Source of the DNA: JABDGV01 sp964577935
GTDB taxonomy: Bacteria; Chlamydiota; Chlamydiia; Chlamydiales; FEN-1388
Assembly (NCBI GenBank): GCA_964577935.1
Contig: CAZOAJ010000006.1
Span: 62,001-126,000 of the forward strand
Direction: 5' to 3'
DNA length: 64,000 nucleotides
Positions 34,220-42,566 of this stretch are shown in pieces (position 1 is the first letter of the stretch; each line of letters starts with the position of its first letter). Under the pieces are notes generated by a model. It had not been told where the DNA came from and did no database searches. It was given only the letters and a program-made list of their open reading frames with translations. The position numbers and the translations under genes were made by a program.

Positions 34220-34495
34220 ATGTTTCAAACACAAATTGTGCAGCTCTCATATCAGGGATTATTGTTGATTCTGATTCTGTCTGCTCCTCCGGTTTTGATC
34301 TCGATGTTTTTGGGTACAATTGTTGCAATTTTTCAAGCCGCAACACAAATTCAGGAACAGACTCTTTCTTTTGTTGTTAAGCTTGTATCGGTAACTCTCA
34401 CCCTCATGCTTATGGGGACGTGGCTGGGGCAGCAAATATTTAGTTTTGCAGCAAATATTTTTACGAACTTCGCAGTTTGGAGTCTTGCTGGTTGA
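34220..34495 (+). CDS. sctS: Type III secretion export-gate protein SctS
   Basis: 91 residues from the ATG at 34220, preceded by GGTGAG; a longer frame starting at TTG 34196 overlaps sctR and lacks conservation. FliQ/YscS family with two membrane helices: GLLLILILSAPPVLISMFLGTIVAIFQAATQIQEQTLSF and VTLTLMLMGTWLGQQIFSF. These are the diagnostic family motifs. Forms part of the SctRST gate. Confidence 0.96.
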   Translation: MFQTQIVQLSYQGLLLILILSAPPVLISMFLGTIVAIFQAATQIQEQTLSFVVKLVSVTLTLMLMGTWLGQQIFSFAANIFTNFAVWSLAG

Positions 34496-34601
34496 TCGGT
34501 TTCGGTTTAACGAAAGTTTCGGGACTTTGATGCTCAATTTTTATTTCGAGTTTAAATAGGACTCTTGAGTACACTCTCTTCAAGTTATTTCTTTTAAAGG
34601 T

Positions 34602-35690
34602 ATGAAACGTTTTTTAAATTCTCAGAATATTCTCACGATTTTTTGTATCATTGTACTTTTATATGTAGCTGGTAAAATAGTTCATATTGAAGAAAAATTT
34701 GAAAAATTTGCTCGACCTACAAAATTGTTTTCCGTCAGCAACGTGCAGTCCACACTCCCTTATAACCCAAAGTGGGATGTTAAGATCTCTCCGGAGCTCG
34801 ATACCTTCTTCTATGTCATCAGTCAGCAACAATTCAATTGGCTCGGAAAGGGTGCTCAGGCGTTAGCTTTTGAAAGTCAAGATGGGCTTTATGTACTAAA
34901 GCTCTTTCAAGTTGGAAAATTCAATAACTGCGATGAGCCTAAGTCTTTCTTAAAGCGATTGTTTTCTAAAGAAGGCGATAATAAGCGTAAAGAGCGCCAA
35001 GACCACCGCGAAGAGCTTTTTACGAGCTCAAAATTTGCTTATGAGGAACTCCAAGAGGAGACAGGGATTGTGTATGTCCACCTCAATCGAACGGTGGGCA
35101 AGATTAAGGGCGTTAAGCTCATTGATCGACTTGGGCAGAGTCATAGAATACGAGGTGATGATGCCTGTTTTATTCTTCAGAAAAAAGCGTGCTATCTTAT
35201 TCCTACGATTACGCAACTCATGAATGAAGGCAAGATCGAGGCTGCTGAGGCTCGAATTGATCAGGTAATAGACCTTCTCTTTACAATGGCTAAAAAGGGC
35301 TATGTCGATAATGATGATGCTCTTATACGGAACAACAATATTGGGTTTACGCGGGATAAGGCTGTATATATTGACACAGGACACTTAAGCAAGAAAGAGA
35401 ATTTAGATATCTATAAGAGAATGGAATATGAATTTGCAGTTCGCCTTGATCCGCTTGAAAAATGGCTGAACTGGACATATCCAACACTTGCAAATTACTA
35501 CAGAGAGCAAAAAGATGCTCTTATGAGCTCTTTGAAAGGGGAAGAGGCTGAAAATAGTATTGCTGAAAACGAAGAAACTCCCTCTGTGAATCTTGAGGTT
35601 GATGAACACATTATTATTGAAGATAGATCCCAGATCCAATCTCCAGAGAGAATTCAAACGATTGATACTCAGGTAGAGGTCTCCTCGTAA
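34602..35690 (+). CDS. Membrane-anchored protein-kinase-like protein inside the type III secretion cluster
   Basis: 362 residues. An N-terminal membrane helix (ILTIFCIIVLLYVAGKIV, about 10-27) places the rest in cytoplasm or periplasm. The domain at about 78-265 has the layout of a kinase: glycine loop LGKGAQALAF (81-90), Lys100 in YVLKLF, a helical Glu-rich region (AYEELQEETG), then Asp239 followed five residues later by Asn244 (VDNDDALIRNNNIGFT), and Asp258-Thr-Gly (VYIDTGHL) where kinases have Asp-Phe-Gly. The Asp239-Asp258 spacing is kinase-like. A Glu/Ser-rich tail follows. Chlamydia has sctS and sctT adjacent, so this gene is an addition. Alternatives are a lipid/sugar-kinase-like or inactive pseudokinase fold. 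Confidence 0.7.
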   Translation: MKRFLNSQNILTIFCIIVLLYVAGKIVHIEEKFEKFARPTKLFSVSNVQSTLPYNPKWDVKISPELDTFFYVISQQQFNWLGKGAQALAFESQDGLYVLKLFQVGKFNNCDEPKSFLKRLFSKEGDNKRKERQDHREELFTSSKFAYEELQEETGIVYVHLNRTVGKIKGVKLIDRLGQSHRIRGDDACFILQKKACYLIPTITQLMNEGKIEAAEARIDQVIDLLFTMAKKGYVDNDDALIRNNNIGFTRDKAVYIDTGHLSKKENLDIYKRMEYEFAVRLDPLEKWLNWTYPTLANYYREQKDALMSSLKGEEAENSIAENEETPSVNLEVDEHIIIEDRSQIQSPERIQTIDTQVEVSS

Positions 35691-35697
35691 AAAATCT

Positions 35698-35770
35698 ACA
35701 CGAAGAGCGCGATGTGATTGCCGAAAGGACTGTGTCCTCGATTCGTCAATTCGTACGAGTTCTTCGTGTT
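35698..35770 (+). other. Possible structured RNA element upstream of sctT
   Basis: ACACGAAG (35698-35705) pairs perfectly with CTTCGTGT (35763-35770), closing a 73-base region that contains a smaller hairpin with AGGAC-TGT-GTCCT. No T run follows, so it is not a normal terminator. It lies about 95 bases before the sctT start. Confidence 0.35.
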
Positions 35771-35863
35771 AAAGACTCAGGTTGTAGAAGAAGATCTTCT
35801 CCCATGTAGTACTTTTCTCCTCTTTTACGTACAGTGGGTGCTCACGGAGAAATTTGAATAACG

Positions 35864-36742
35864 ATGGGTTTAGATTACGTACAGCTCTTTATCGAGGGCT
35901 CAAATAGAACACACCATCAGCTCTCAATCCTTTCCTTATGTTTTTTGGGAGTGGCTCGCATAGCTCCTATAATTACACTTTCTCCCTTTTTTGGCGGTAA
36001 GGTAATGCCAAATCCTGCCAAGGTAGGCATGGCATTGAGTTTTTTGGCGCTTATACTGCCCAAGTTTGTTTTTACGCTGACAGAACCTCTGCCCTTCAAT
36101 GAATCGATAGTTCTTCTTTTTTTAAAAGAGATATTGATTGGAGCCGTTTTAGGCTTTTTCTCAGGGCTACCTTTTCTTATCGTTTCTTCAGCAGGCGTCT
36201 ATATAGATCACCAACGGGGCGCTGCAAGCTTAATGACAAATGATCCTACTATTCAGAATCAATCATCCCCAATAGGCACCCTTTATAATTTAATATTGAT
36301 AGCTCTATTCTACTCAATCGATGGACCATTTTATATTCTACAGGCTCTATACGATTCCTATGATATTATCCCCCCGGATAAACTCGCATGGCCTGCATTT
36401 TTGTATGAGCAAAGTTTAGTACATGAAAAAATAATCAAAGCACTCTACATGTTTGTATCGCTTTCTCTGCAGTTATCCGCTCCCGCCCTCATAGCTATCC
36501 TTATGACAGATACCTTTCTAGGTATTATTAACCGATTAGCTCCACAGGTGCAGATTACTTTCTTAGGGATGGGTTTGAAGTCTTGGCTTGCCCTTATGAT
36601 GGTGTGTATAGGACTTATGCCATTTGTTGATGAGCTTTCTAAGCAGTTAACTCATTGGCTTATTGGCTTTTATGACTTGGTTCACTCACTTGGTCAAAAA
36701 GCAACTATTGGAATTACTCCGCAAGTTCTTCCGGACTTATAG
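35864..36742 (+). CDS. sctT: Type III secretion export-gate protein SctT
   Basis: 292 residues, FliR/YscT family, with about six membrane helices. Seen: ARIAPIITLSPFFGGKVMPNPAKVGMALSFLALILP, LLFLKEILIGAVLGFFSGLPFLIVSSAGVYIDHQRGA, and PALIAILMTDTFLGIINRLAPQVQITFLGMGLKSWLALMM. These match the family from end to end. It completes the SctRST gate but is separated from sctS by the kinase-like gene. Its 3' end is 22 bases from the convergent sufS. Confidence 0.95.
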   Translation: MGLDYVQLFIEGSNRTHHQLSILSLCFLGVARIAPIITLSPFFGGKVMPNPAKVGMALSFLALILPKFVFTLTEPLPFNESIVLLFLKEILIGAVLGFFSGLPFLIVSSAGVYIDHQRGAASLMTNDPTIQNQSSPIGTLYNLILIALFYSIDGPFYILQALYDSYDIIPPDKLAWPAFLYEQSLVHEKIIKALYMFVSLSLQLSAPALIAILMTDTFLGIINRLAPQVQITFLGMGLKSWLALMMVCIGLMPFVDELSKQLTHWLIGFYDLVHSLGQKATIGITPQVLPDL

Positions 36743-36764
36743 AACTGAAGTGATTTGATTGTCT

Positions 36765-38045
36765 TTATCGTAATTGCCTGAGAGAGTAAGAAAGAGCATT
36801 GAGAAAGGAAAACACCTCTTCTTCGGTGTTATAGAAGGCGAGTGAAGCTCGTGCAGCTGTCGTGTATCCAAAGCGAGCAAGAATTGGTTGGCCACAAAGA
36901 TGGCCTGAACGTATAGCAATACCTTTCAAATCAAGCATCGTGGCGATATCTAAGGGGTGAATTCCCTCTACATTAAAGGTTACAAGCGACCCTCTCGACG
37001 TTGACCTACCAAGAATTTGAACTCCAGATATTGAGGTAAGCCCTTCAAGAAGTAATTGAGTTAGATGGTGCTCCCATTGGTAAATTGCATTCATATCGAG
37101 AGAAGAAAGATATTCAACGGCCTTCCCAAATCCTATAGCCTCAACAATCATAGGTGTTCCAGGCTCAAATTTAAGAGGAGGAACATTGTATGTGGTTTTA
37201 TCGAAGGTTACTTTATCGATCATATCTCCTCCTCCTCGAGTCGGAGAAAGAGATTCGAGAAGATGGAGCCTTCCCCAAAGGATCCCAATACCAGTTGGAC
37301 CTACCATCTTATGAGCTGAACATGTATAGAAATCGCAATTGAGTGCTTGCAGATCAACAGGGACATGTGGTGCGCTTTGAGCTCCATCGATCGAGACGAG
37401 CGATCCAAAGCTATGAGCTAAGTCAGATATGGCTTCTATCGGATTTTGGGTCCCTAAAACGTTTGAGATGTGTGCAAGACTCGTGATGGCGACATCGTTT
37501 GTTTCAAAGATGTTTTTTAGTGCAGTAAGATCAAGGTCGCCATTATCAAAAATCGGAGCTACGATAAGACGTGCTCCAGATTCATCACAGGCCATTTGCC
37601 AAGGAACAATATTCGAATGATGTTCCATCGCCGTGATAACCACAGATTTTCCGGCTTTCAGATGGGTCTTAGCAAGAGACGAAGCTAATATGTTAAGACT
37701 GTCTGTCGTCCCTCGAGTAAAAATAAGCTCACGAACATCTTGGATATTGAAAAAGGATGCGACTTGGCTTCGAGCCTTTTCATAGGCATCACTTGCTATT
37801 TGTGCGGTTGTGTATACAGCCCGATGTACAGTCCCATAGTGATTTCGATAGAAATCACTCATAGTATCAATAACGATTTCAGGCTTATGTGTTGTTGCAG
37901 CACTATCTAGATAGATAAATGATTTGTCATTAATTGTTTTTGAGAGCATGGGGAACTGAGCTCGAGCCTGATAAAACCGATCTTTGAGAACAAAGAGATC
38001 GTGTGTAAATTTATTATCAGTGAAATCAGGCTCTTGCTTGATCAT
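36765..38045 (-). CDS. sufS: Cysteine desulphurase SufS
   Basis: 426-residue PLP enzyme that takes sulphur from cysteine for Fe-S cluster building. Group II desulphurase features: YLDSAATTHKP, FTRGTTDSLN, the PLP Lys in CSAHKMVGPTGIGILWG, and catalytic Cys384 in IRSGHLCGQP. Length is normal. Last gene of sufB-sufC-sufD-sufS, starting two bases after the sufD stop. No sufE is visible in the window. Confidence 0.97.
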   Translation of the reverse strand: MIKQEPDFTDNKFTHDLFVLKDRFYQARAQFPMLSKTINDKSFIYLDSAATTHKPEIVIDTMSDFYRNHYGTVHRAVYTTAQIASDAYEKARSQVASFFNIQDVRELIFTRGTTDSLNILASSLAKTHLKAGKSVVITAMEHHSNIVPWQMACDESGARLIVAPIFDNGDLDLTALKNIFETNDVAITSLAHISNVLGTQNPIEAISDLAHSFGSLVSIDGAQSAPHVPVDLQALNCDFYTCSAHKMVGPTGIGILWGRLHLLESLSPTRGGGDMIDKVTFDKTTYNVPPLKFEPGTPMIVEAIGFGKAVEYLSSLDMNAIYQWEHHLTQLLLEGLTSISGVQILGRSTSRGSLVTFNVEGIHPLDIATMLDLKGIAIRSGHLCGQPILARFGYTTAARASLAFYNTEEEVFSFLNALSYSLRQLR

Positions 38046-38047
38046 AG

Positions 38048-39367
38048 TTATGACCCATAGAGTTGTATAATCAGCTTATGTGCTGCTTCTCTCATCGCAG
38101 AGCTTGGCACGAGATTCACAATCTCTTGGCAAAATCCTTGAATAAGACAAGCTTTAGCAGCCTCGATAGAGAGACCTCGGGATCTTAAGTAAAACAACTG
38201 TTCATTGTCGAGCTGTCCAGAAGTTGCTCCGTGAGAAGCTTTTACATCATCAGCAAATATTTCAAGATTAGGTTTTGAAAGTGCTGTCGCGTTATTGCTC
38301 AATACCAAATTGTTGTTCAATTGATAGGCTTGAGTTTTTTGAGCTTTTTGTCGTACCCAAATTTTCCCTTCAAAACTCGAGCAAGATTGATCTTGGAGTA
38401 CATTTTTAAAGAGCTGCATTGATTGACAATTTGGTTCTTGATGGTCAATAACGACATGCGTATGGGCTTGGTTGTTAGATGAGAGCATATTGACCCCATG
38501 CAGAGAGGCATTAGACCCTTCGCCAACGAGCTGTACTCTAAGAGATGTTCTCGAGAATTCTGTGTCAGCAATTGATGTTTGAGAGAACTTTGCATCTCTT
38601 TTTACAGTCGCTCTAACGGCGGAAAATAGCTTTCCGTGGAAGTTATGAATAAATTGGGAATAGTTGCAAATAGATCCATCTTCCAAAAGGAATTCAACTA
38701 CTCGATTATCGAACAGATTTCGATTTGGAGTTATTTGAGTTGATGTTTCAACAAATGATGCTTCTGAACACTTGCCCATTGCTATATAGATTCTTGGCAT
38801 AGTCCATGTAGGGCCTTCACTATCGAGTATGTGAAGGAGTTGGATCTGTCCCTGAATCTTTTTATTCGGCGGGATATAGAGAAAGAGGCCTTCTTGGTGG
38901 CAGGCGTTGTTTAAGGTAGCAAAAGGATCCATTTCTTCCTTAAGACTTTTTGCCCAGGCGCTTTGGAGCAGAGAAGAATATTGCCGTAAAGCTTGGCTTA
39001 TAGGCATTAATATAGCTTCTTTTAAGGATGAGTAATCGGAAAGCTCTGGTCTAAAAGCTCCATTTGCAAATACAAGAAATGAGCTTTCAGATTCAGGAAT
39101 TCTATATTGTAATAGATCTCTTTTTTTTATCTCATATGCATCTGCGCATGTATATTCAGTTGTGTAGAGAGGATTTAACTTAAGATATCTAAATGCTTCA
39201 TTTGATGTATCAGGAAGTCCAAGTTCCTGTAGATGATCCCAAGCACGTAATTTTTTCTTTCGAAGCATTTCTGGTTCGTACGTTGAATCAACGTGCTGCT
39301 CAAATTGAGCAAGAAATTTTTCTTGAAGATTTTTTGTTTCCTCTTCAAAGGTCTGTTCGTTCATCAT
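38048..39367 (-). CDS. sufD: Fe-S cluster assembly protein SufD
   Basis: 439-residue beta-helix partner of SufB in the SufBC2D scaffold. Diagnostic C-terminal motif KPNLEIFADDVKASHGATSGQLDNEQLFYLRSRGLSIEAAKACLIQGF is shared with SufB, and the N-terminal LGLPDTSNEAFRYL is typical of SufD. It follows sufC by 12 bases. Intact. Confidence 0.95.
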   Translation of the reverse strand: MMNEQTFEEETKNLQEKFLAQFEQHVDSTYEPEMLRKKKLRAWDHLQELGLPDTSNEAFRYLKLNPLYTTEYTCADAYEIKKRDLLQYRIPESESSFLVFANGAFRPELSDYSSLKEAILMPISQALRQYSSLLQSAWAKSLKEEMDPFATLNNACHQEGLFLYIPPNKKIQGQIQLLHILDSEGPTWTMPRIYIAMGKCSEASFVETSTQITPNRNLFDNRVVEFLLEDGSICNYSQFIHNFHGKLFSAVRATVKRDAKFSQTSIADTEFSRTSLRVQLVGEGSNASLHGVNMLSSNNQAHTHVVIDHQEPNCQSMQLFKNVLQDQSCSSFEGKIWVRQKAQKTQAYQLNNNLVLSNNATALSKPNLEIFADDVKASHGATSGQLDNEQLFYLRSRGLSIEAAKACLIQGFCQEIVNLVPSSAMREAAHKLIIQLYGS

Positions 39368-39379
39368 CCAGCAGCTTCC

Positions 39380-40180
39380 CTATTTAGACGCAGTGTGAGG
39401 ATCGCTTGATTCAGGCGTGATCCAGTCATAACCCTTCTCTTCGAGCTCGAGAGCAAGTTCTGGGCCGCCCGAAAGAACTATTCGGCCATCTATCATCACA
39501 TGGACAAAGTCTGGCTTAATATAGTCTAAAAGTCGTTGATAATGGGTGATAAGAAGTAGCGCATTTTCTTTATTTCTTAATGTATTTACACCCGCTGCTA
39601 CGATTCTCATGGCATCAATATCAAGACCGGAATCAGTTTCGTCTAGAATGGCAATTTTTGGATCTAATACAGCCATCTGTAATATTTCATTACGTTTTTT
39701 CTCGCCGCCAGAAAATCCTTCATTCACGCTTCTTTCAGCAAATTCCTCGCGTATATCCATGACTTTCATCTTATCGCTGAGAAGTTTATTGAACGATGCA
39801 TCATCGAGGAGAGGCATCCCCTGAGCTTTTCGCTTGGCATTCAATGATAATTGAAGAAATTGCTTATTTGAGACGCCTGGGACCTCAACAGGATATTGAA
39901 ATCCCATAAATAGCCCTTTATGAGCGCGTACTTCTGGCTCCAAATTATTGAGCTCTTCTCCAGATAAACTGATTGAGCCACTAGAAATTTCATATCCAGG
40001 ATGCCCAGCTAAGATTTTTGCGAGTGTGGATTTTCCTGCGCCATTTGGACCCATTATGGCGTGGATTTGTCCTGGGAGAATTTTAAGAGATATTCCGTTT
40101 AGAATTGTTTTACCTTCTACCGTTGCCACAAGACCATCAATCTCAAGAACGGGTATTTCAGATGTAGATGTTTGCAACAT
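39380..40180 (-). CDS. sufC: Fe-S cluster assembly ATPase SufC
   Basis: 266-residue ABC-type ATPase of the Suf scaffold. Walker A GPNGAGKST, signature FSGGEKKRNEI, Walker B AILDETDSGLDIDAM and switch His in LLLITHYQRLLDYI. The D-loop DSGLD and the FSGGEKKRNEILQM motif separate SufC from transport ATPases. C-terminal tail SSDPHTASK is an unremarkable extension. Between sufB and sufD on one transcript. Confidence 0.97.
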   Translation of the reverse strand: MLQTSTSEIPVLEIDGLVATVEGKTILNGISLKILPGQIHAIMGPNGAGKSTLAKILAGHPGYEISSGSISLSGEELNNLEPEVRAHKGLFMGFQYPVEVPGVSNKQFLQLSLNAKRKAQGMPLLDDASFNKLLSDKMKVMDIREEFAERSVNEGFSGGEKKRNEILQMAVLDPKIAILDETDSGLDIDAMRIVAAGVNTLRNKENALLLITHYQRLLDYIKPDFVHVMIDGRIVLSGGPELALELEEKGYDWITPESSDPHTASK

Positions 40181-40216
40181 GTTTCCTCAATCTAACTTCT
40201 TTAGTCCTCAATCGGA

Positions 40217-41668
40217 TTAGCCGACAGAATGTTCGAGTTTTAGGGTTAATAGGTTTTTTGCTTCCTGAGCGAATTCGAAGGGGAGTTCGTCGAGAACTTT
40301 CTTACAAAATCCATTTACAATTAAGCTTACAGCCTCTTCAAAAGGAATTCCTCTTGATCTGAAGTAAAACAGCTGTTCTTCGTTTAATTTGGAAGTTGAG
40401 GCCTCATGCTCAAGCTGGCTTGAAGCATTATGATTTTCAATGTAGGGGAATGTATTTGCAGAGCATTTGTCTCCGACCAGCATTGAATCACACTGCGTAT
40501 AATTTCGAGCTCCCTCGGCTTTATTGACAATTTTAACGAGGCCTCGATATGTGTTATTCGAGTGTTCAGCGGAAATTCCCTTTGAAACAATCGTTGAGGT
40601 CGTGTTTTTGCCTATATGGATCATTTTTGTCCCAGTATCGGCTTGCATATACCCATTCGTAAGCGCAACTGAATAGAATTCGCCTGTAGAGTTATCTCCC
40701 TTCAGTATGCAGCCAGGATATTTCCATGTGATTGCAGCGCCTGCCTCTACTTGTGTCCAAGAGATTTTAGAATGGTGGCCGGCACAAAGACCTCGTTTTG
40801 TTACAAAATTGTAAATGCCACCTTCTCCTGTTTGAGGGTTGCCTGCATACCAATTCTGAATAGTCGAATACTTGATTTCAGCGTTGTCATGTGCCACAAG
40901 TTCGACTACGGCTGCATGTAACTGATTGTTGTCAAATGCAGGAGCAGTACACCCTTCTAGATAACTAACATAAGAACCTTCTTCAGCAATGATCAATGTG
41001 CGTTCGAATTGACCGCTTTCCTTGTCATTTATCCGAAAATAGGTAGAAAGTTCCATAGGGCAACGAACACCCTTTGGAATATAGGCAAAGGACCCATCAG
41101 AAAAAACAGCTGAGTTTAATGCTGAGAAGTAGTTGTCATGAATGGGAACAACAGATGCTAGGTATTTACGTACCAAATCGGGGTATTTCTGGATCGCCTC
41201 AGAAATTGAACACAGGATAACTCCTGCTTCCTTCAATTTGTTTTGAAAAGTGGTCCCAATAGATACAGAGTCGAATACCACATCAACTGCAACATTAGTA
41301 AGCCGTTGTTGCTCTTCAAGAGGTATGCCTAATTTCTCTAATGTTTTGAGCAGCTCAGGATCTGCTTCTGAAAGGTTATTGAGTTTCTGTTTTACCTTTG
41401 GAGCAGAATAGTATGTAATGTTTTGATAATCAATTGGATTCCAATGAAGATTTGACCAACGAGGCTCCTTCATCTCAGTCCATTTTTTATAGGCTTTGAG
41501 ACGAAACTCAAGCATCCATGATGGTTCTTCTTTTTTAGCTGAGAGCTGTCTGATTATTTCTTCATTAATCCCTTTAGGAAAGGACTCAGTTTCGATATTT
41601 GTAATGAAACCGTACTTGTACTCTCCACGGGAAAAATCTTGTGTGGTTTCTTCTGCTTCTTTTGACAC
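40217..41668 (-). CDS. sufB: Fe-S cluster assembly scaffold SufB
   Basis: 483 residues, probably from GTG at 41668 (GTGTCAAAAG). Nascent clusters form on SufB within SufBC2D. Diagnostic stretches: PKGVRCPMELSTYFRIN, EEGSYVSYLEGCTAPAFDNNQLHAAVVEL, and CDSMLVGDKCSANTFPYIE with the conserved Cys residues, then HEASTSKLNEEQLFYFRSRG. First gene of the operon; no regulator or SufA is adjacent. Confidence 0.97.
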   Translation of the reverse strand: MSKEAEETTQDFSRGEYKYGFITNIETESFPKGINEEIIRQLSAKKEEPSWMLEFRLKAYKKWTEMKEPRWSNLHWNPIDYQNITYYSAPKVKQKLNNLSEADPELLKTLEKLGIPLEEQQRLTNVAVDVVFDSVSIGTTFQNKLKEAGVILCSISEAIQKYPDLVRKYLASVVPIHDNYFSALNSAVFSDGSFAYIPKGVRCPMELSTYFRINDKESGQFERTLIIAEEGSYVSYLEGCTAPAFDNNQLHAAVVELVAHDNAEIKYSTIQNWYAGNPQTGEGGIYNFVTKRGLCAGHHSKISWTQVEAGAAITWKYPGCILKGDNSTGEFYSVALTNGYMQADTGTKMIHIGKNTTSTIVSKGISAEHSNNTYRGLVKIVNKAEGARNYTQCDSMLVGDKCSANTFPYIENHNASSQLEHEASTSKLNEEQLFYFRSRGIPFEEAVSLIVNGFCKKVLDELPFEFAQEAKNLLTLKLEHSVG

Positions 41669-41802
41669 GGCAAATAAATGTTAAAGGTAGAAAAAAGATT
41701 CTTATGCAGTGCCGCAAAAGATATGCTCTCATCTGTCGAAATTGAGACGTCCATGAGTATATCTACTAGCGCGACTTGCACAAGAGTTACATTATCCTAA
41801 AT

Positions 41803-42507
41803 TCATCCAATAAACAAAAGGATGAAGGTGTAGGCAAAGGTTCCAATCAAAAAAGCAGGCAGGCTATTTGGATTTTCTTTAGGAAGCTCATGACGTGTGA
41901 CATTCATGATTACGCCTCCTCCAATAAAAGCACTTACGAGTGCGATTGCTGTTTTAGAAAGAGTGATCAAAAATGCTGCCCCCCAGCCTAAGAAAAGTGC
42001 TGCGATGAGCAGCCATTTTCCAAACTCTTGATATTCGAGAGGATGAGATTTATTGAAGCTGTAGTCGATCGTAAAGTAGTGGAGTGCGATTGCGCAAGTG
42101 AAGAGAACAAGGGGTCTGACTTCAGGATTGTTTTTGTCGGCTACGGCATAGCCTATTAAGAAATTAAAGAGAGCACATGATCCGAAAGAGAGCCAGAAGG
42201 AGGCTTTTTTTGAATCAAAGGAGGAGCTTCTTTCGACTAAATAAAAAAGGAGAAAGCCTGCCAAGGCTAATATGTAGACATGGCGCTCAAAATAGGGGAA
42301 AAAGCCTTGAAGAAGTGCTCTTACAAGAAGATCGCTTTTAGCAAGTTTTGGGAGAAGGTCAATAAACACATAGGCTATAGCAACTCCTCCTCCAAAAGAA
42401 AGAAGCCTTGCTTGGGAAGAGGGATTCAACTGGGCTGTTTTTTGTGCAAAAATATGGACCGACGCAAACATACAACAAGAGATAAACGCGAGAAGTATAT
42501 AAGGCAT
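41803..42507 (-). CDS. ZIP-like integral membrane protein, possible metal transporter
   Basis: 234 residues with about seven hydrophobic segments. RLLSFGGGVAIAYVFIDLLPKL and the late FIGGGVIMNVTRHELPKENPNSLPAFLIGTFAYTFILL are laid out like helices 2 and 7-8 of ZIP metal transporters, and polar residues (His-Tyr...Asp, His-Glu) occur in helices at the expected metal-site positions. The classic HSxxEG motif is not seen, so a transporter role is uncertain. It lies 59 bases downstream of the PBP2 gene on the same strand. Confidence 0.55.
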   Translation of the reverse strand: MPYILLAFISCCMFASVHIFAQKTAQLNPSSQARLLSFGGGVAIAYVFIDLLPKLAKSDLLVRALLQGFFPYFERHVYILALAGFLLFYLVERSSSFDSKKASFWLSFGSCALFNFLIGYAVADKNNPEVRPLVLFTCAIALHYFTIDYSFNKSHPLEYQEFGKWLLIAALFLGWGAAFLITLSKTAIALVSAFIGGGVIMNVTRHELPKENPNSLPAFLIGTFAYTFILLFIG

Positions 42508-42566
42508 AGAAGTCTGATTTTTTTCAGATTGGTTGGTATCAAATTTTGGTTAGCATAAACTTATTA

